DNA from: an uncultured Bacteroides sp.
Lineage (GTDB): Bacteria > Bacteroidota > Bacteroidia > Bacteroidales > Bacteroidaceae
Assembly: GCA_902388495.1 (NCBI GenBank)
Contig: CABMPP010000015.1
Coordinates: 24,903-88,902, forward strand
Direction: 5' to 3'
DNA: 64,000 nt
Below, piece by piece: positions 56,353 through 64,000 of the stretch. The translations under genes were made by a program, and so were the position numbers. Positions within the stretch are counted from its first letter, which is position 1, and the number at the start of each line of letters is the position of its first letter. The notes beneath the pieces are model-generated. The model searched no databases. It worked only from the letters and a program-made list of their open reading frames with translations, and was not told the DNA's origin.

Positions 56353-58032
56353 ATGAGACATTATAAATCATATATCACAATGGCGTTGGCGGCATGTACC
56401 CTGCTTTTTGCTTCTTGTAGCGACGAGTATATGGAGAACATGAATACCGACCCCTCAAAGCCCGCCACCATCGACCCCAATGCACAGCTTACCACTGCCC
56501 AGCTCCATACTTATGGTGACCTGGAGGTGAGCGAAACTTACCGTAGTTATATCTATGCCTTCAACCAGCAACTGATGGGATGCTGGAATACCACGAACTA
56601 TGGCGGTCGTCATACCCTTGACCTTAACGAGATGGGGCATATATGGAAGAACTACTATCTGAAGAATATCAAGGACCTTACCGATGCACAGGCGCGTACC
56701 ATGGACGATGACGAGAAGGTGAATATCAATGCGGCTGTCCGCATTTATCGTGTCTATCTCATGTCGCATCTTACCGATATTTATGGCGATGTGCCCTACT
56801 TTGAAGCAGGAAGAGGCTTCATTGACGGTAAATTTACGCCCAGATATGATACTCAGGAAGAGATATACAATGACTTTTTCGTAGAACTTGACGCTGCAGT
56901 AACTGCCTTTGATGCTACTAAAGACCGCATTACCGGCGACGTAATCTACAGCGGTGACATAAACAAGTGGAAGAAGTTGGCCAATTCGCTTCGCCTGCGT
57001 TATGCCATGCGTATCTCTGATGCCAACCCGCAGAAGGCTCAGGAAGAATTTGAAAAAGCCTTGGCAGCAGATGGCGGCATCATTACATCGGGTGCTGATG
57101 ACGCGCTGATTCCTTATTTGGATATTGCCTTCGACTTCGGTGGTGAAAGCTATACCGACTATCGTCGCAACGCTTTGTCGCAACGTCTGTATGGTAACGA
57201 TCCCCGTAATAACCCCAGTTTCATCTGCTCTACTCTTTATAACCAGTTGTTCAATACCGGCGACCCCCGTTTCACTGCCATCATCCGGTTCTACTACGAC
57301 CAGATTATGAGCACCACCAGTACCGAAGACCGTATCGACATTACCGAAGAGGTGCTGGCCAAGAACATGGCGCATCCGCGAGATCCGGGAGCATTCTTCT
57401 ATGAACCCTGGCCCGAAGCTTATGAGAGCGACCTTATAAAAGAACTTCAGGAAAGCAATCCTGCCATTGATAAAACTTCCATGGATACCGAAACGGAACC
57501 CAAGCTGGCCAGCAACTTCCTGGAGGGTGAGAACCCCGGTGTGGTTATTACTTCGGCCGAAGTGGACTTCCTGTTGGCGGAGGCTGCCCTGAAGGGTTGG
57601 AATGTGGCAGGTTCTGTAGAAGAACATTATAAGAAAGGTGTGCGTGCCGCCATGGATTTTCTTACGGATAACTATGGCTGCGCCAAGGTGACCGATGAGG
57701 GGTTCAATAACTATATGAACAATAACGGCATCGGCTATACTGCCGAGCAGAAAAAGGCATCCATCAATACACAGGCATGGATTCTGCATTTCACCAATCC
57801 GCTGGAATGCTGGGCCAATCTGCGCCGTTCCAACTATCCGCAGCTCAAGTCGCCTGCCGAATATGGTTTCAGCCAGGTTCTGACCGGTGGGGCGGAAATT
57901 CCCGTTCGCCTTTGCTATCCTGTGCTCGAATCTTCGTACAACAAGAAGAACTACGAAGAAGCATTGAGCCGCATGGGAGGCAACAATAGCTGGAATACAC
58001 CCGTATGGTGGGATAAAAACAATGCTCAATAA
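56353..58032 (+). CDS. SusD-like surface glycan-binding lipoprotein
   Basis: A 559-residue lipoprotein that caps its SusC partner. Signal peptide with lipobox FASC (Cys22) followed by SDEYMENMNTDPSKP, acidic as in surface-exposed lipoproteins. The sequence resembles the SusD-like group that starts with MNTDP and has ANSLRLRYAMRISDANPQKA near residue 215 and a TSAEVDFLLAEAALKGWNVA helix pair near 395, both tetratricopeptide-like. Its place directly after susC supports the call. Confidence 0.95.
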   Translation: MRHYKSYITMALAACTLLFASCSDEYMENMNTDPSKPATIDPNAQLTTAQLHTYGDLEVSETYRSYIYAFNQQLMGCWNTTNYGGRHTLDLNEMGHIWKNYYLKNIKDLTDAQARTMDDDEKVNINAAVRIYRVYLMSHLTDIYGDVPYFEAGRGFIDGKFTPRYDTQEEIYNDFFVELDAAVTAFDATKDRITGDVIYSGDINKWKKLANSLRLRYAMRISDANPQKAQEEFEKALAADGGIITSGADDALIPYLDIAFDFGGESYTDYRRNALSQRLYGNDPRNNPSFICSTLYNQLFNTGDPRFTAIIRFYYDQIMSTTSTEDRIDITEEVLAKNMAHPRDPGAFFYEPWPEAYESDLIKELQESNPAIDKTSMDTETEPKLASNFLEGENPGVVITSAEVDFLLAEAALKGWNVAGSVEEHYKKGVRAAMDFLTDNYGCAKVTDEGFNNYMNNNGIGYTAEQKKASINTQAWILHFTNPLECWANLRRSNYPQLKSPAEYGFSQVLTGGAEIPVRLCYPVLESSYNKKNYEEALSRMGGNNSWNTPVWWDKNNAQ

Positions 58033-58064
58033 ATTCTTATTTCAACATCAAATTAAGTATCAAT

Positions 58065-59315
58065 ATGAAAAAGATATATATCATGCTGCTTTCCCTGCTG
58101 GCGTTCAGTACCCTTTTTACGGGATGCAGCGAAGAAGAACCGTTTTCTACTGCTACGGCCAGTGACGAACCACGCATCCTCGACCCCACTTTCCCGGACA
58201 GGGTGAACGGCAATTTGCCTACGTTTGCCAATTTCAGCCGCGACGGTCAGTTTTCGATGAAACTCACTGTGACTCCCGCAGATTACACTACGGTGACTTG
58301 GTTCATCGATGGCGAAGAGGTGGCTACCGGCACCGAAATAGAGAAGGAATTCCTGGCAGGAACCTATCACCTCAAGGTGACGGTTACCACCGATGCCGGC
58401 AAATCTACTTACCGTGAAGGCCTTATTCAGGTAAATCCTTTGGCGGATGATCCCGGTGCTACCGAGGTGGCTTTTGAACGTATCGTGGCTCCCGGCAGCA
58501 AGGCTCGTCTTTATGGCAACAACCTCGACAAAGTGACGGGCATCATTATCGGAGATAAACATGCTACGGACATTGCCAGTGTGGAAGACGAAGCCGGTAA
58601 CTATGTGGAATATACTGTGCCTGCCGACTTGGCGGAAGGTGATTACCGTGTTCTCTTCACCGATGCCGGAGGTAATGAGTATGGTGCCGATAAAGTAAAG
58701 GTGACCAAGGCAGCCATGATTACGGCAGGTGCCGACCGCGCCACTGCTGCTGCGGAATGGGTGATGACCGGTATTAATCTGGATATGGTGGCTTCCATCA
58801 CCGTCAACGGCGTGGAAGTGACGGAATTTGTAGACCAGACTGCTGCTGCTCTTACGCTGATTTGCCCTGAAGTGGCAGAAGGAGAATATGCCGTGACCGG
58901 TAAGACCAAGGCGGGTGAAAGCGTGCAATTCTATGTCAATGGCGAAGTGTCAACGGAACGGACGGTTGTCATTTCTTCCGAGAAAGCTTTGTGGGAAGGA
59001 CACCACTATGTATCTTGGGATAAAGCCGACGGCGATCCAAACAAGACATTCAACCTCATTCCTATGGAAGTGATTACTGCACTTAAACCGGGAACCGTTC
59101 TGCGTGTTTACTATTCCATAGAACCTACCGCCGAATATCATCAGATGCAGCTTGCTACCGGTTGGTGGACAGGGCTGGAGGACAAGATTGAGTTTACTGA
59201 AGGAGGTGTTTATGCACTGACCCTTACACAAAAAATTATCGACCAGATAGCGGCTGAGGCAGGATTCCTCTGCGTAGGGCATGGCTATTATGTTGACTTG
59301 GTAACTGTTCAATAA
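58065..59315 (+). CDS. IPT/TIG-domain surface glycan-binding lipoprotein
   Basis: A 416-residue accessory binding protein (often called SGBP-B). Lipobox FTGC (Cys21) followed by SEEE. Residues about 60-125 form an Ig/PKD-like domain (DYTTVTWFIDGEEVATGTEI), 135-215 and 218-300 are two IPT/TIG-like folds (VAPGSKARLYGNNLDKVTGI, then AAEWVMTGINLDMVASITVN), and the C-terminal domain after 305 is unassigned and probably binds glycan. It lies between susD and the GH3 gene, 32 and 15 nt from them. Confidence 0.88.
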   Translation: MKKIYIMLLSLLAFSTLFTGCSEEEPFSTATASDEPRILDPTFPDRVNGNLPTFANFSRDGQFSMKLTVTPADYTTVTWFIDGEEVATGTEIEKEFLAGTYHLKVTVTTDAGKSTYREGLIQVNPLADDPGATEVAFERIVAPGSKARLYGNNLDKVTGIIIGDKHATDIASVEDEAGNYVEYTVPADLAEGDYRVLFTDAGGNEYGADKVKVTKAAMITAGADRATAAAEWVMTGINLDMVASITVNGVEVTEFVDQTAAALTLICPEVAEGEYAVTGKTKAGESVQFYVNGEVSTERTVVISSEKALWEGHHYVSWDKADGDPNKTFNLIPMEVITALKPGTVLRVYYSIEPTAEYHQMQLATGWWTGLEDKIEFTEGGVYALTLTQKIIDQIAAEAGFLCVGHGYYVDLVTVQ

Positions 59316-59330
59316 CTTTTGATAGAGATT

Positions 59331-61601
59331 ATGACAAAGATGAATAATCGCATTTCGCGGTTCGTACTATTACTTTCTGTACTGACGACAAGCCTCAGTG
59401 CACAAGTACCTTTGTATCAGAATCCCGACGCGCCCATTGAAGAGCGCGTCGAGGATGCGCTGAACCGTATGACACTCGAAGAGAAAGTGGCACTCTGCCA
59501 CGCGCAAAGCAAGTTTTCCTCAGCCGGTGTGCCTCGTTTGGGCATCCCCGAAGTATGGATGAGCGATGGCCCCCATGGCGTCCGTCATGAGTTCGAGTGG
59601 AACACTTGGAACTATGCCGGTTGGACAAATGACTCTATCACGGCTTTTCCTGCCCTTACGGCTCTTGCCGCTACCTGGAATCCGGACATGGCCGCACTTT
59701 ATGGCAAGTCCATCGGTGAGGAGGCACGCTATCGCGAGAAAGACGTGTTGTTGGGACCCGGCGTCAATATTTACCGCACTCCCCTCAACGGACGCAACTT
59801 CGAGTATATGGGCGAAGACCCCTATCTGGCTGGGGTGATGGCAGTGCCTTACGTCAAGGAGTTGCAGAAAAACGGTGTTGCCGCTTGTGTCAAACACTTT
59901 GCACTGAATAATCAGGAGCAGTGGCGCGGCACCGTCGATGTGGAAGTGAGCGACCGTGCCCTTTACGAAATCTATCTGCCTGCTTTCAAGAAGGCTATAG
60001 TAGAAGGAGGAGCATGGGGTGTCATGGGTGCTTATAACAAGTACCGTGGTCAGCATTGCTGCCACAATGCCCGTCTGCTCAATGACATTCTGCGCGGCGA
60101 ATGGGGATTCGACGGTTGCGTCATTACCGACTGGGGAGGTGCCCATGATACCAAGGAAGCAGCTCTTAATGGACTCGACATCGAAATGGGGTCTTACACC
60201 AACGGCCTGACTTCGGATAACAGTTTGGGCTATAACCGGTACTATCTGGCCGATCCTTACCTGGAAATGCTGAAGAAGGGAGAACTGCCGATGTCGTCGG
60301 TAGATGCGAAAGCAAGGAATATACTCCGTCTGATTTTCCGTACTTCGCTCGACCGGGATAAACCATACGGTTCACTTTGTACTAAGGAGCATTACGATGC
60401 TGCCAAGGCTATCGGTGATGAGTCCATCGTGCTTTTGTATAACAATGGCATCTTGCCCTTGCAGGGCGATAAGTATGGTAAGATTCTGGTGGTGGGCGAC
60501 AATGCCACCCGTCGGCTTACCGATGGCGGCGGTTCGTCGGAACTCAAGCCCAAGGATATGATTTCACCGCTCGACGCATTGCGTACCCTTTATGGCGACA
60601 AGGTAGAATATGCCCAGGGGTATGCTTGCGGGCGTCCCTTCTTCGGGCATGAAGAGGTGATTCCGCAGCAGGTGATGGATTCTTTGTGTGCTGAGGCTGT
60701 GGCTAAGGCGCGTCAGGCGGATGTCATCATCTATGTGGGGGGCTTGAACAAGAATGCCTTTCAGGATTGCGAGTCTACCGACCGCAAGTCCTATAACCTG
60801 CCTTTTGGTCAGGATGAACTGATAGAGGCGCTCGTGGCGGTCAATCCCAATCTTGTGATTGCCAACATCAGCGGTAATGCTTATGCCATGCCTTGGCTGA
60901 AGAAGGTTTCCGCTGTGCTGCACATATCTTATCTGGGCACTATGGGCGGTGCGTCTATCGCTGATGTCATCAGCGGCAAGGTGAATCCGTCGGGAAAACT
61001 TCCCTATTCTTTCCCGGTGAAACTGAGCGACTGCGCTGCGCATACCTATGGCGAAGGTGCTTATCCGGGCATTGATGCCGGTAGGGAAGCGGACAACTCC
61101 CTGACAGACTATCAGCGTAATGTGGGCGTCAGCCCCAGGGAAGAATATAAGGAGGATATCCTGGTGGGCTATCGCTGGCACGATACCAAAAAGATTCCTG
61201 CTCTTTTCAGCTTCGGACATGGGCTGAGCTACACTTCCTTCGAATACGGAAAATCCCTACTGTCGGCGAAAGAGATGGACGAAAAGGGGAGTATTAAAGT
61301 TACGGTGCCTATAACCAACACCGGTACGAAGAGTGGCAAAGAGGTGGTACAACTCTATCTCGGAGATCCGAAGTGCAGTGTACTTCGTCCGCTGAAGGAG
61401 TTGAAGCACTTTGCCAAAGTAGCAGTTGCTCCCGGTGAAACTGTTCAAGTGGAATTTGTCATTACCCCCGATGATCTCAAGTTCTACGATGAGGCTAGCC
61501 GCCAATGGGTGGCAGAGCCGGGAGTGTTCAATGTGTATATCGGAGCTTCATCTGCCGATATCCGCTGCAAGCATTCTTTTAAGTATCTGTCCGGCCTTTG
61601 A
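59331..61601 (+). CDS. GH3 beta-glycosidase, probably periplasmic beta-glucosidase
   Basis: A 756-residue exported enzyme. Signal peptide (FVLLLSVLTTSLSAQ) without a lipobox. GH3 N-terminal domain: the MSDGPHGVRHEF loop, CVKHFALNNQEQWRG, and nucleophile Asp267 in VITDWGGAHD. The second domain (about 370-600) has ESIVLLYNNGILPL and the DGGGSSELKP loop, and a fibronectin-III-like domain ends the protein (GHGLSYTSFEYGKS). It has no PA14 insert. The ATG at 59331 is preferred over an upstream TTG. In this PUL it would remove terminal beta-linked glucose from imported oligosaccharides. Confidence 0.93.
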   Translation: MTKMNNRISRFVLLLSVLTTSLSAQVPLYQNPDAPIEERVEDALNRMTLEEKVALCHAQSKFSSAGVPRLGIPEVWMSDGPHGVRHEFEWNTWNYAGWTNDSITAFPALTALAATWNPDMAALYGKSIGEEARYREKDVLLGPGVNIYRTPLNGRNFEYMGEDPYLAGVMAVPYVKELQKNGVAACVKHFALNNQEQWRGTVDVEVSDRALYEIYLPAFKKAIVEGGAWGVMGAYNKYRGQHCCHNARLLNDILRGEWGFDGCVITDWGGAHDTKEAALNGLDIEMGSYTNGLTSDNSLGYNRYYLADPYLEMLKKGELPMSSVDAKARNILRLIFRTSLDRDKPYGSLCTKEHYDAAKAIGDESIVLLYNNGILPLQGDKYGKILVVGDNATRRLTDGGGSSELKPKDMISPLDALRTLYGDKVEYAQGYACGRPFFGHEEVIPQQVMDSLCAEAVAKARQADVIIYVGGLNKNAFQDCESTDRKSYNLPFGQDELIEALVAVNPNLVIANISGNAYAMPWLKKVSAVLHISYLGTMGGASIADVISGKVNPSGKLPYSFPVKLSDCAAHTYGEGAYPGIDAGREADNSLTDYQRNVGVSPREEYKEDILVGYRWHDTKKIPALFSFGHGLSYTSFEYGKSLLSAKEMDEKGSIKVTVPITNTGTKSGKEVVQLYLGDPKCSVLRPLKELKHFAKVAVAPGETVQVEFVITPDDLKFYDEASRQWVAEPGVFNVYIGASSADIRCKHSFKYLSGL

Positions 61602-61613
61602 TAATATATATAT

Positions 61614-61647
61614 GGGCTTGTCCGACTGCTCGGACAAGCCCTTTTTT
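61614..61647 (+). terminator. Terminator of the PUL operon
   Basis: A perfect 12-bp stem, GGGCTTGTCCGA (61614-61625) with TCGGACAAGCCC (61630-61641), closes the loop CTGC and is followed by TTTTTT. It lies 12 nt after the GH3 stop and abuts the end of the converging GH20 gene. Confidence 0.95.
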
Positions 61648-63330
61648 CTATTCCACTGCTGAATCGGCAGGGCGTTCTTCCTTCTTCTCGAACGCATGCT
61701 TGCAGTAATTAACTCCGTCTCTGTCATAGAACTTCACAAGGCGCGGCAGGCGCTGGTTCAGGAAGTCCTCGTAATTCTTTTTCTCCGGTTGCATCCACTG
61801 TACTTCGGCAAGGGCAGCCATGCGGGGAAGTACCATATACTCTACATGTTCGGGAGTAGCAATGTATTCGGTCCACAGATTGGCCTGTGCGCCGAGGATG
61901 TGCTTGGCTTGTTCTTCGGTGAGCGAGGCGGTGGGTTCCAGACTGTATACTTTTTCCAATGGCACATATCCGCCGATGCCGAGGGGCTCGTTGGCGGTGT
62001 CGTCAGTCTGGTAGTAGTCGAAGTAACAGAAATTGTTGGGCGTCATGATGACGTCGTGTCCCAGTTGGGCGGCTTTGATGCCTCCGGCAGAACCGCGCCA
62101 AGACATGACGGTAGCGTTCGGGGCGACGTCGCCTTCCAAAATCTCATCCCAGCCGATGATGCTGCGTCCCTTTGAGTTGAGGAACTTCTCGATGCGCGTC
62201 ATGCAGTAGCTTTGCAGGCGGTCTTCGGCGGTATGTTCCTTGTCGGCTTTCAGACCTTCGGCTTTGATGCGTGCCTGGCACTTTGGACATTTCTGCCAGC
62301 GGGTGCGCGGTGCTTCGTCACCGCCGATGTGGATCAGTTTGGAGGGGAATATCTCGATGATTTCGGCCATCACGTCTTCCAGAAATTGCATGGATTGTTC
62401 GTTGCCGATGCACAGCACATCTTCGAATACGCCCCAGCGCGGACATACTTCGTACGGGCCGCCGGTGCAACCCATTTCGGGGTATGCGGCAAGTGCGGCC
62501 AGCATGTGTCCGGGGAGGTCTACTTCGGGGATGACGGTGATGTAGCGTTCCTGAGCGTACTTCACTATCTCGCGGGCTTGCTCTTGGGTGTAGAATCCAC
62601 CATAGGGAGTGTTGTCATACTCTTGGGTATTCCGGCCGATGACGGTGCGGTTGCGTATGGAACCTATTTCGGTCAGTTTGGGGTATTTCTTTATTTCGAT
62701 GCGCCAGCCCTGGTCTTCGGTGAGGTGCCAGTGGAAGGTATTCATGTTGTGCAGCGCCAGCAGGTCGATGTATCTTTTGATGAACTCGACGGGGAAGAAG
62801 TGGCGGCCTACATCAAGGTGCATGCCCCGGTAGGCAAAGCGGGGAGCATCCTTGATGGTACCGGTGGGCAACAGAATGTTTGCTGTCTCCGTATCGGTGG
62901 GAGGCATGGATTTACGCAGAGTCTGGATGCCGTAGAATACTCCGTTCTCGGTCTGTCCCTTGATGGTGACTGCTTCGGGGGTTACGTCGAGTACGTAACC
63001 TTCTTTATTTTCAATGCCGGGGTCGAGGCTCAGCATGATGGATTTCTTTCCGGCTGCTTCGCCCGGGGCGATGGCTTTGGTTTTCGGGGTTCCGTTTATC
63101 ACCTGGCCTATGTATTGCGCCAGGAACTCGGCATTGCGCTTCAATAGGTCGTTTCCTTCGGGATAGGCGATGGTGGTGCTTTTACTCAGTCGGAACGAGC
63201 CGTCTTGGGTCGGATTTACCTCTTGGGGGAGGGGAACGATTGTTTGGAAGTTTGCTTCTACACTTTTTTGGCAAGATGAACAAGCCAAGGCGATGACGCC
63301 TGCAAGGAGCATTTGGTTAAGTTTTCTCAT
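61648..63330 (-). CDS. GH20 beta-N-acetylhexosaminidase lipoprotein
   Basis: A 560-residue exo-enzyme releasing terminal GlcNAc or GalNAc from glycans. Lipoprotein signal with ACSSC (Cys20). The GH20b N-terminal domain spans about 30-160, then the catalytic barrel: RGMHLDVGRHFFPVEFIKRY, FHWHLTEDQGWRIEIKKYPK and the catalytic pair Asp338-Glu339 in LIHIGGDEAPR, with WDEILEG and NLWTEYI later. Cysteines in KCPKCQARIK could be structural. It is convergent to the PUL and transcribed alone, so it probably belongs to host or microbial glycan use rather than to this PUL. Confidence 0.96.
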   Translation of the reverse strand: MRKLNQMLLAGVIALACSSCQKSVEANFQTIVPLPQEVNPTQDGSFRLSKSTTIAYPEGNDLLKRNAEFLAQYIGQVINGTPKTKAIAPGEAAGKKSIMLSLDPGIENKEGYVLDVTPEAVTIKGQTENGVFYGIQTLRKSMPPTDTETANILLPTGTIKDAPRFAYRGMHLDVGRHFFPVEFIKRYIDLLALHNMNTFHWHLTEDQGWRIEIKKYPKLTEIGSIRNRTVIGRNTQEYDNTPYGGFYTQEQAREIVKYAQERYITVIPEVDLPGHMLAALAAYPEMGCTGGPYEVCPRWGVFEDVLCIGNEQSMQFLEDVMAEIIEIFPSKLIHIGGDEAPRTRWQKCPKCQARIKAEGLKADKEHTAEDRLQSYCMTRIEKFLNSKGRSIIGWDEILEGDVAPNATVMSWRGSAGGIKAAQLGHDVIMTPNNFCYFDYYQTDDTANEPLGIGGYVPLEKVYSLEPTASLTEEQAKHILGAQANLWTEYIATPEHVEYMVLPRMAALAEVQWMQPEKKNYEDFLNQRLPRLVKFYDRDGVNYCKHAFEKKEERPADSAVE

Positions 63331-63371
63331 AATACTGTATTGATTAAGTTAGTAGCGATCTTTCGCTGCCC

Positions 63372-63402
63372 CAAAGATAATCATTTTAAGGATTCATTCG
63401 AA
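63372..63402 (-). promoter_or_regulatory. Probable promoter of the GH20 gene
   Basis: On the - strand TATCTTTG (63379-63372) is an exact -7 match, with TTCG at 63402-63399 as a one-mismatch -33 element 19 nt upstream. The start codon is 41 nt downstream. Confidence 0.6.
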
Positions 63403-63504
63403 TAAATAGATACTACATCTTATTAAAAGTCCGTGTTCATCCGCTCAGTCCGTGTCGTCTGCGTATCTCACCGCTAAATTCCCACTTCCTTGGGCTGATA
63501 ATTC

Positions 63505-63566
63505 TTGAGACATAAGAACAAAAGAACGGATTTAAGATGATTCTTTCTTTTGTTCTTATGTCTTAA
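63505..63566. repeat. Inverted repeat related to the one at 29504
   Basis: Arms 63505-63526 and 63545-63566 are 22 bp with one G-T mismatch around an 18-nt loop; the arm core is AGACATAAGAACAAAAGAA. It lies 174 nt upstream of the GH20 start codon, as the first copy lies upstream of the NigD-like gene. The flanking 63403-63504 shows nothing recognisable. Confidence 0.85.
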
Positions 63567-63684
63567 ACAAAATTATCCCTAAATAGCCTAAGAACTAACC
63601 GCAAACTTACTAATGGTTAGGACTGTAGTTACTACTTATTAATCTTACTATATCCATGTAGTTTTCTTACAATAATAATGTTGC

Positions 63685-63710
63685 TTTCTTACAACAGCTG
63701 TTGTAAGAAA
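63685..63710. promoter_or_regulatory. Perfect 26-bp palindrome upstream of an outbound promoter
   Basis: The half-site TTTCTTACAACAG is exactly repeated on the other strand. A direct extra copy of TTTCTTACAA lies at 63663-63672 and a weaker AGTAAGAATA at 63723-63732, so three or four sites are clustered upstream of the promoter at 63719. Confidence 0.7.
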
Positions 63711-63718
63711 CTTCTATA

Positions 63719-63749
63719 TCTGTAGTAAGAATAGTTTTTAGTAACTTTG
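63719..63749 (+). promoter_or_regulatory. Probable promoter of a gene beyond the window
   Basis: TCTG (63719-63722) and TAACTTTG (63742-63749) are 19 nt apart; the -7 is exact and the -33 has one mismatch. Transcription would start near 63756 and run out of the window. Confidence 0.6.
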
Positions 63750-64000
63750 CGTTCAGTTTATACTGCTTCCGAGGCTAGTTCTTCCCCTGTTTTCAGTTAG
63801 TTTTTCCCGGTCTTTCCATAAGCATTTAATATATAGCGAATTCTGAGCATTCGACCGTCGCGCTACTTCCGACTTACAGGAATTCGTCTCATCCGGTTTC
63901 ATTCGCCGTCGTGGTGCCGGCCGTTCCGTGGTCTACATCCGTTCCTGATATTTGCTTGTTCCCATGCGCGCACGTATATATATAATGTATGCCTTCCGTT
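63750..64000 (+). other. Pyrimidine-rich leader, gene not reached
   Basis: From the predicted start at about 63756 to the window end no long reading frame is visible. The stretch is rich in C and T (for example TTCTTCCCCTG, CCCGGTCTTTCC). An ATG at 63964 and an in-frame ATG at 63985 are open to the end of the window but too short to judge. A long leader of at least 200 nt is implied if the promoter is real. Confidence 0.4.

Noticed and set aside
56455..58029. 524-codon open frame on the - strand inside susD
   Set aside because: Shadow of the SusD-like gene; no promoter or domain supports it.
1..64000. Search for a defence, phage or secondary metabolite system
   Set aside because: No restriction, toxin-antitoxin, retron, integrase, transposase or synthase domains were recognised in any plausible frame.

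Overview
The window looks like a chromosome segment of a gut Bacteroides (Bacteroidota); I do not assign a species. The reasons are the core gene order (rpoBC, a DUF3467 gene, rpsL-rpsG-fusA, then a continuous S10-spc-alpha ribosomal cluster), promoters of the TTTG-N19-TAnnTTTG type, a SusC/SusD polysaccharide utilization locus (PUL) with a hybrid two-component regulator, NigD-like and SusD-like lipoproteins, and zinc-free forms of uS14, uS4 and bL36.

Layout. 1-5270: end of rpoB and complete rpoC. 5271-5860: terminator, DUF3467 gene with its own near-perfect promoter, rpsL promoter. 5861-23990: 33 genes for ribosomal proteins, EF-G, SecY, methionine aminopeptidase, IF-1 and RNA polymerase alpha, all on the + strand, closed by a strong terminator at 24014. 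24129-28410: accessory genes, namely two small unrecognised proteins, a membrane-anchored MutS-like ATPase on the - strand, and a pair resembling DUF6563 and DUF6078. 28411-29880: convergent junction with a 22-nt tandem repeat, a NigD-like lipoprotein, and a 411-bp noncoding stretch with a long inverted repeat. 29881-36545: histidine degradation genes hutU-ftcD-hutI-fchA-hutH, interrupted between hutI and fchA by a 291-bp foldback element. 36598-43296: TetR-TolC-membrane fusion protein-RND pump-PII-like protein operon with a palindrome over its promoter. 43397-47163: two SGNH proteins and an MBOAT acyltransferase, probably polysaccharide O-acetylation. 47238-61601: a PUL with a BACON-GH5 endoglucanase, the hybrid regulator, SusC, SusD, an IPT/TIG glycan-binding lipoprotein and a GH3 enzyme, suggesting a beta-glucan substrate. 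61648-63330: a GH20 beta-hexosaminidase lipoprotein. 63331-64000: noncoding, with two palindromes and a promoter whose gene lies beyond the window.

How the genes work together. The hut genes convert histidine to glutamate, with the one-carbon unit passing to tetrahydrofolate through separate FtcD and FchA proteins. The TetR-led operon encodes a complete tripartite efflux pump plus a small PII-like protein. In the PUL, the GH5 endoenzyme and SusD/glycan-binding proteins would act at the cell surface, SusC would import oligosaccharides, and GH3 would finish them in the periplasm. The regulator lies divergently next to susC, and a 21-bp-period direct repeat at the susC promoter is its likely operator.

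I found no CRISPR array, tRNA, rRNA, phage, insertion sequence or recognisable defence system. The most unusual items are noncoding repeats (a 291-bp foldback sharing a 41-nt perfect repeat with the region upstream of hutU, and two palindromes with a common core), the PII-like gene in an RND operon, the candidate PUL operator, and the membrane-anchored MutS-like protein.
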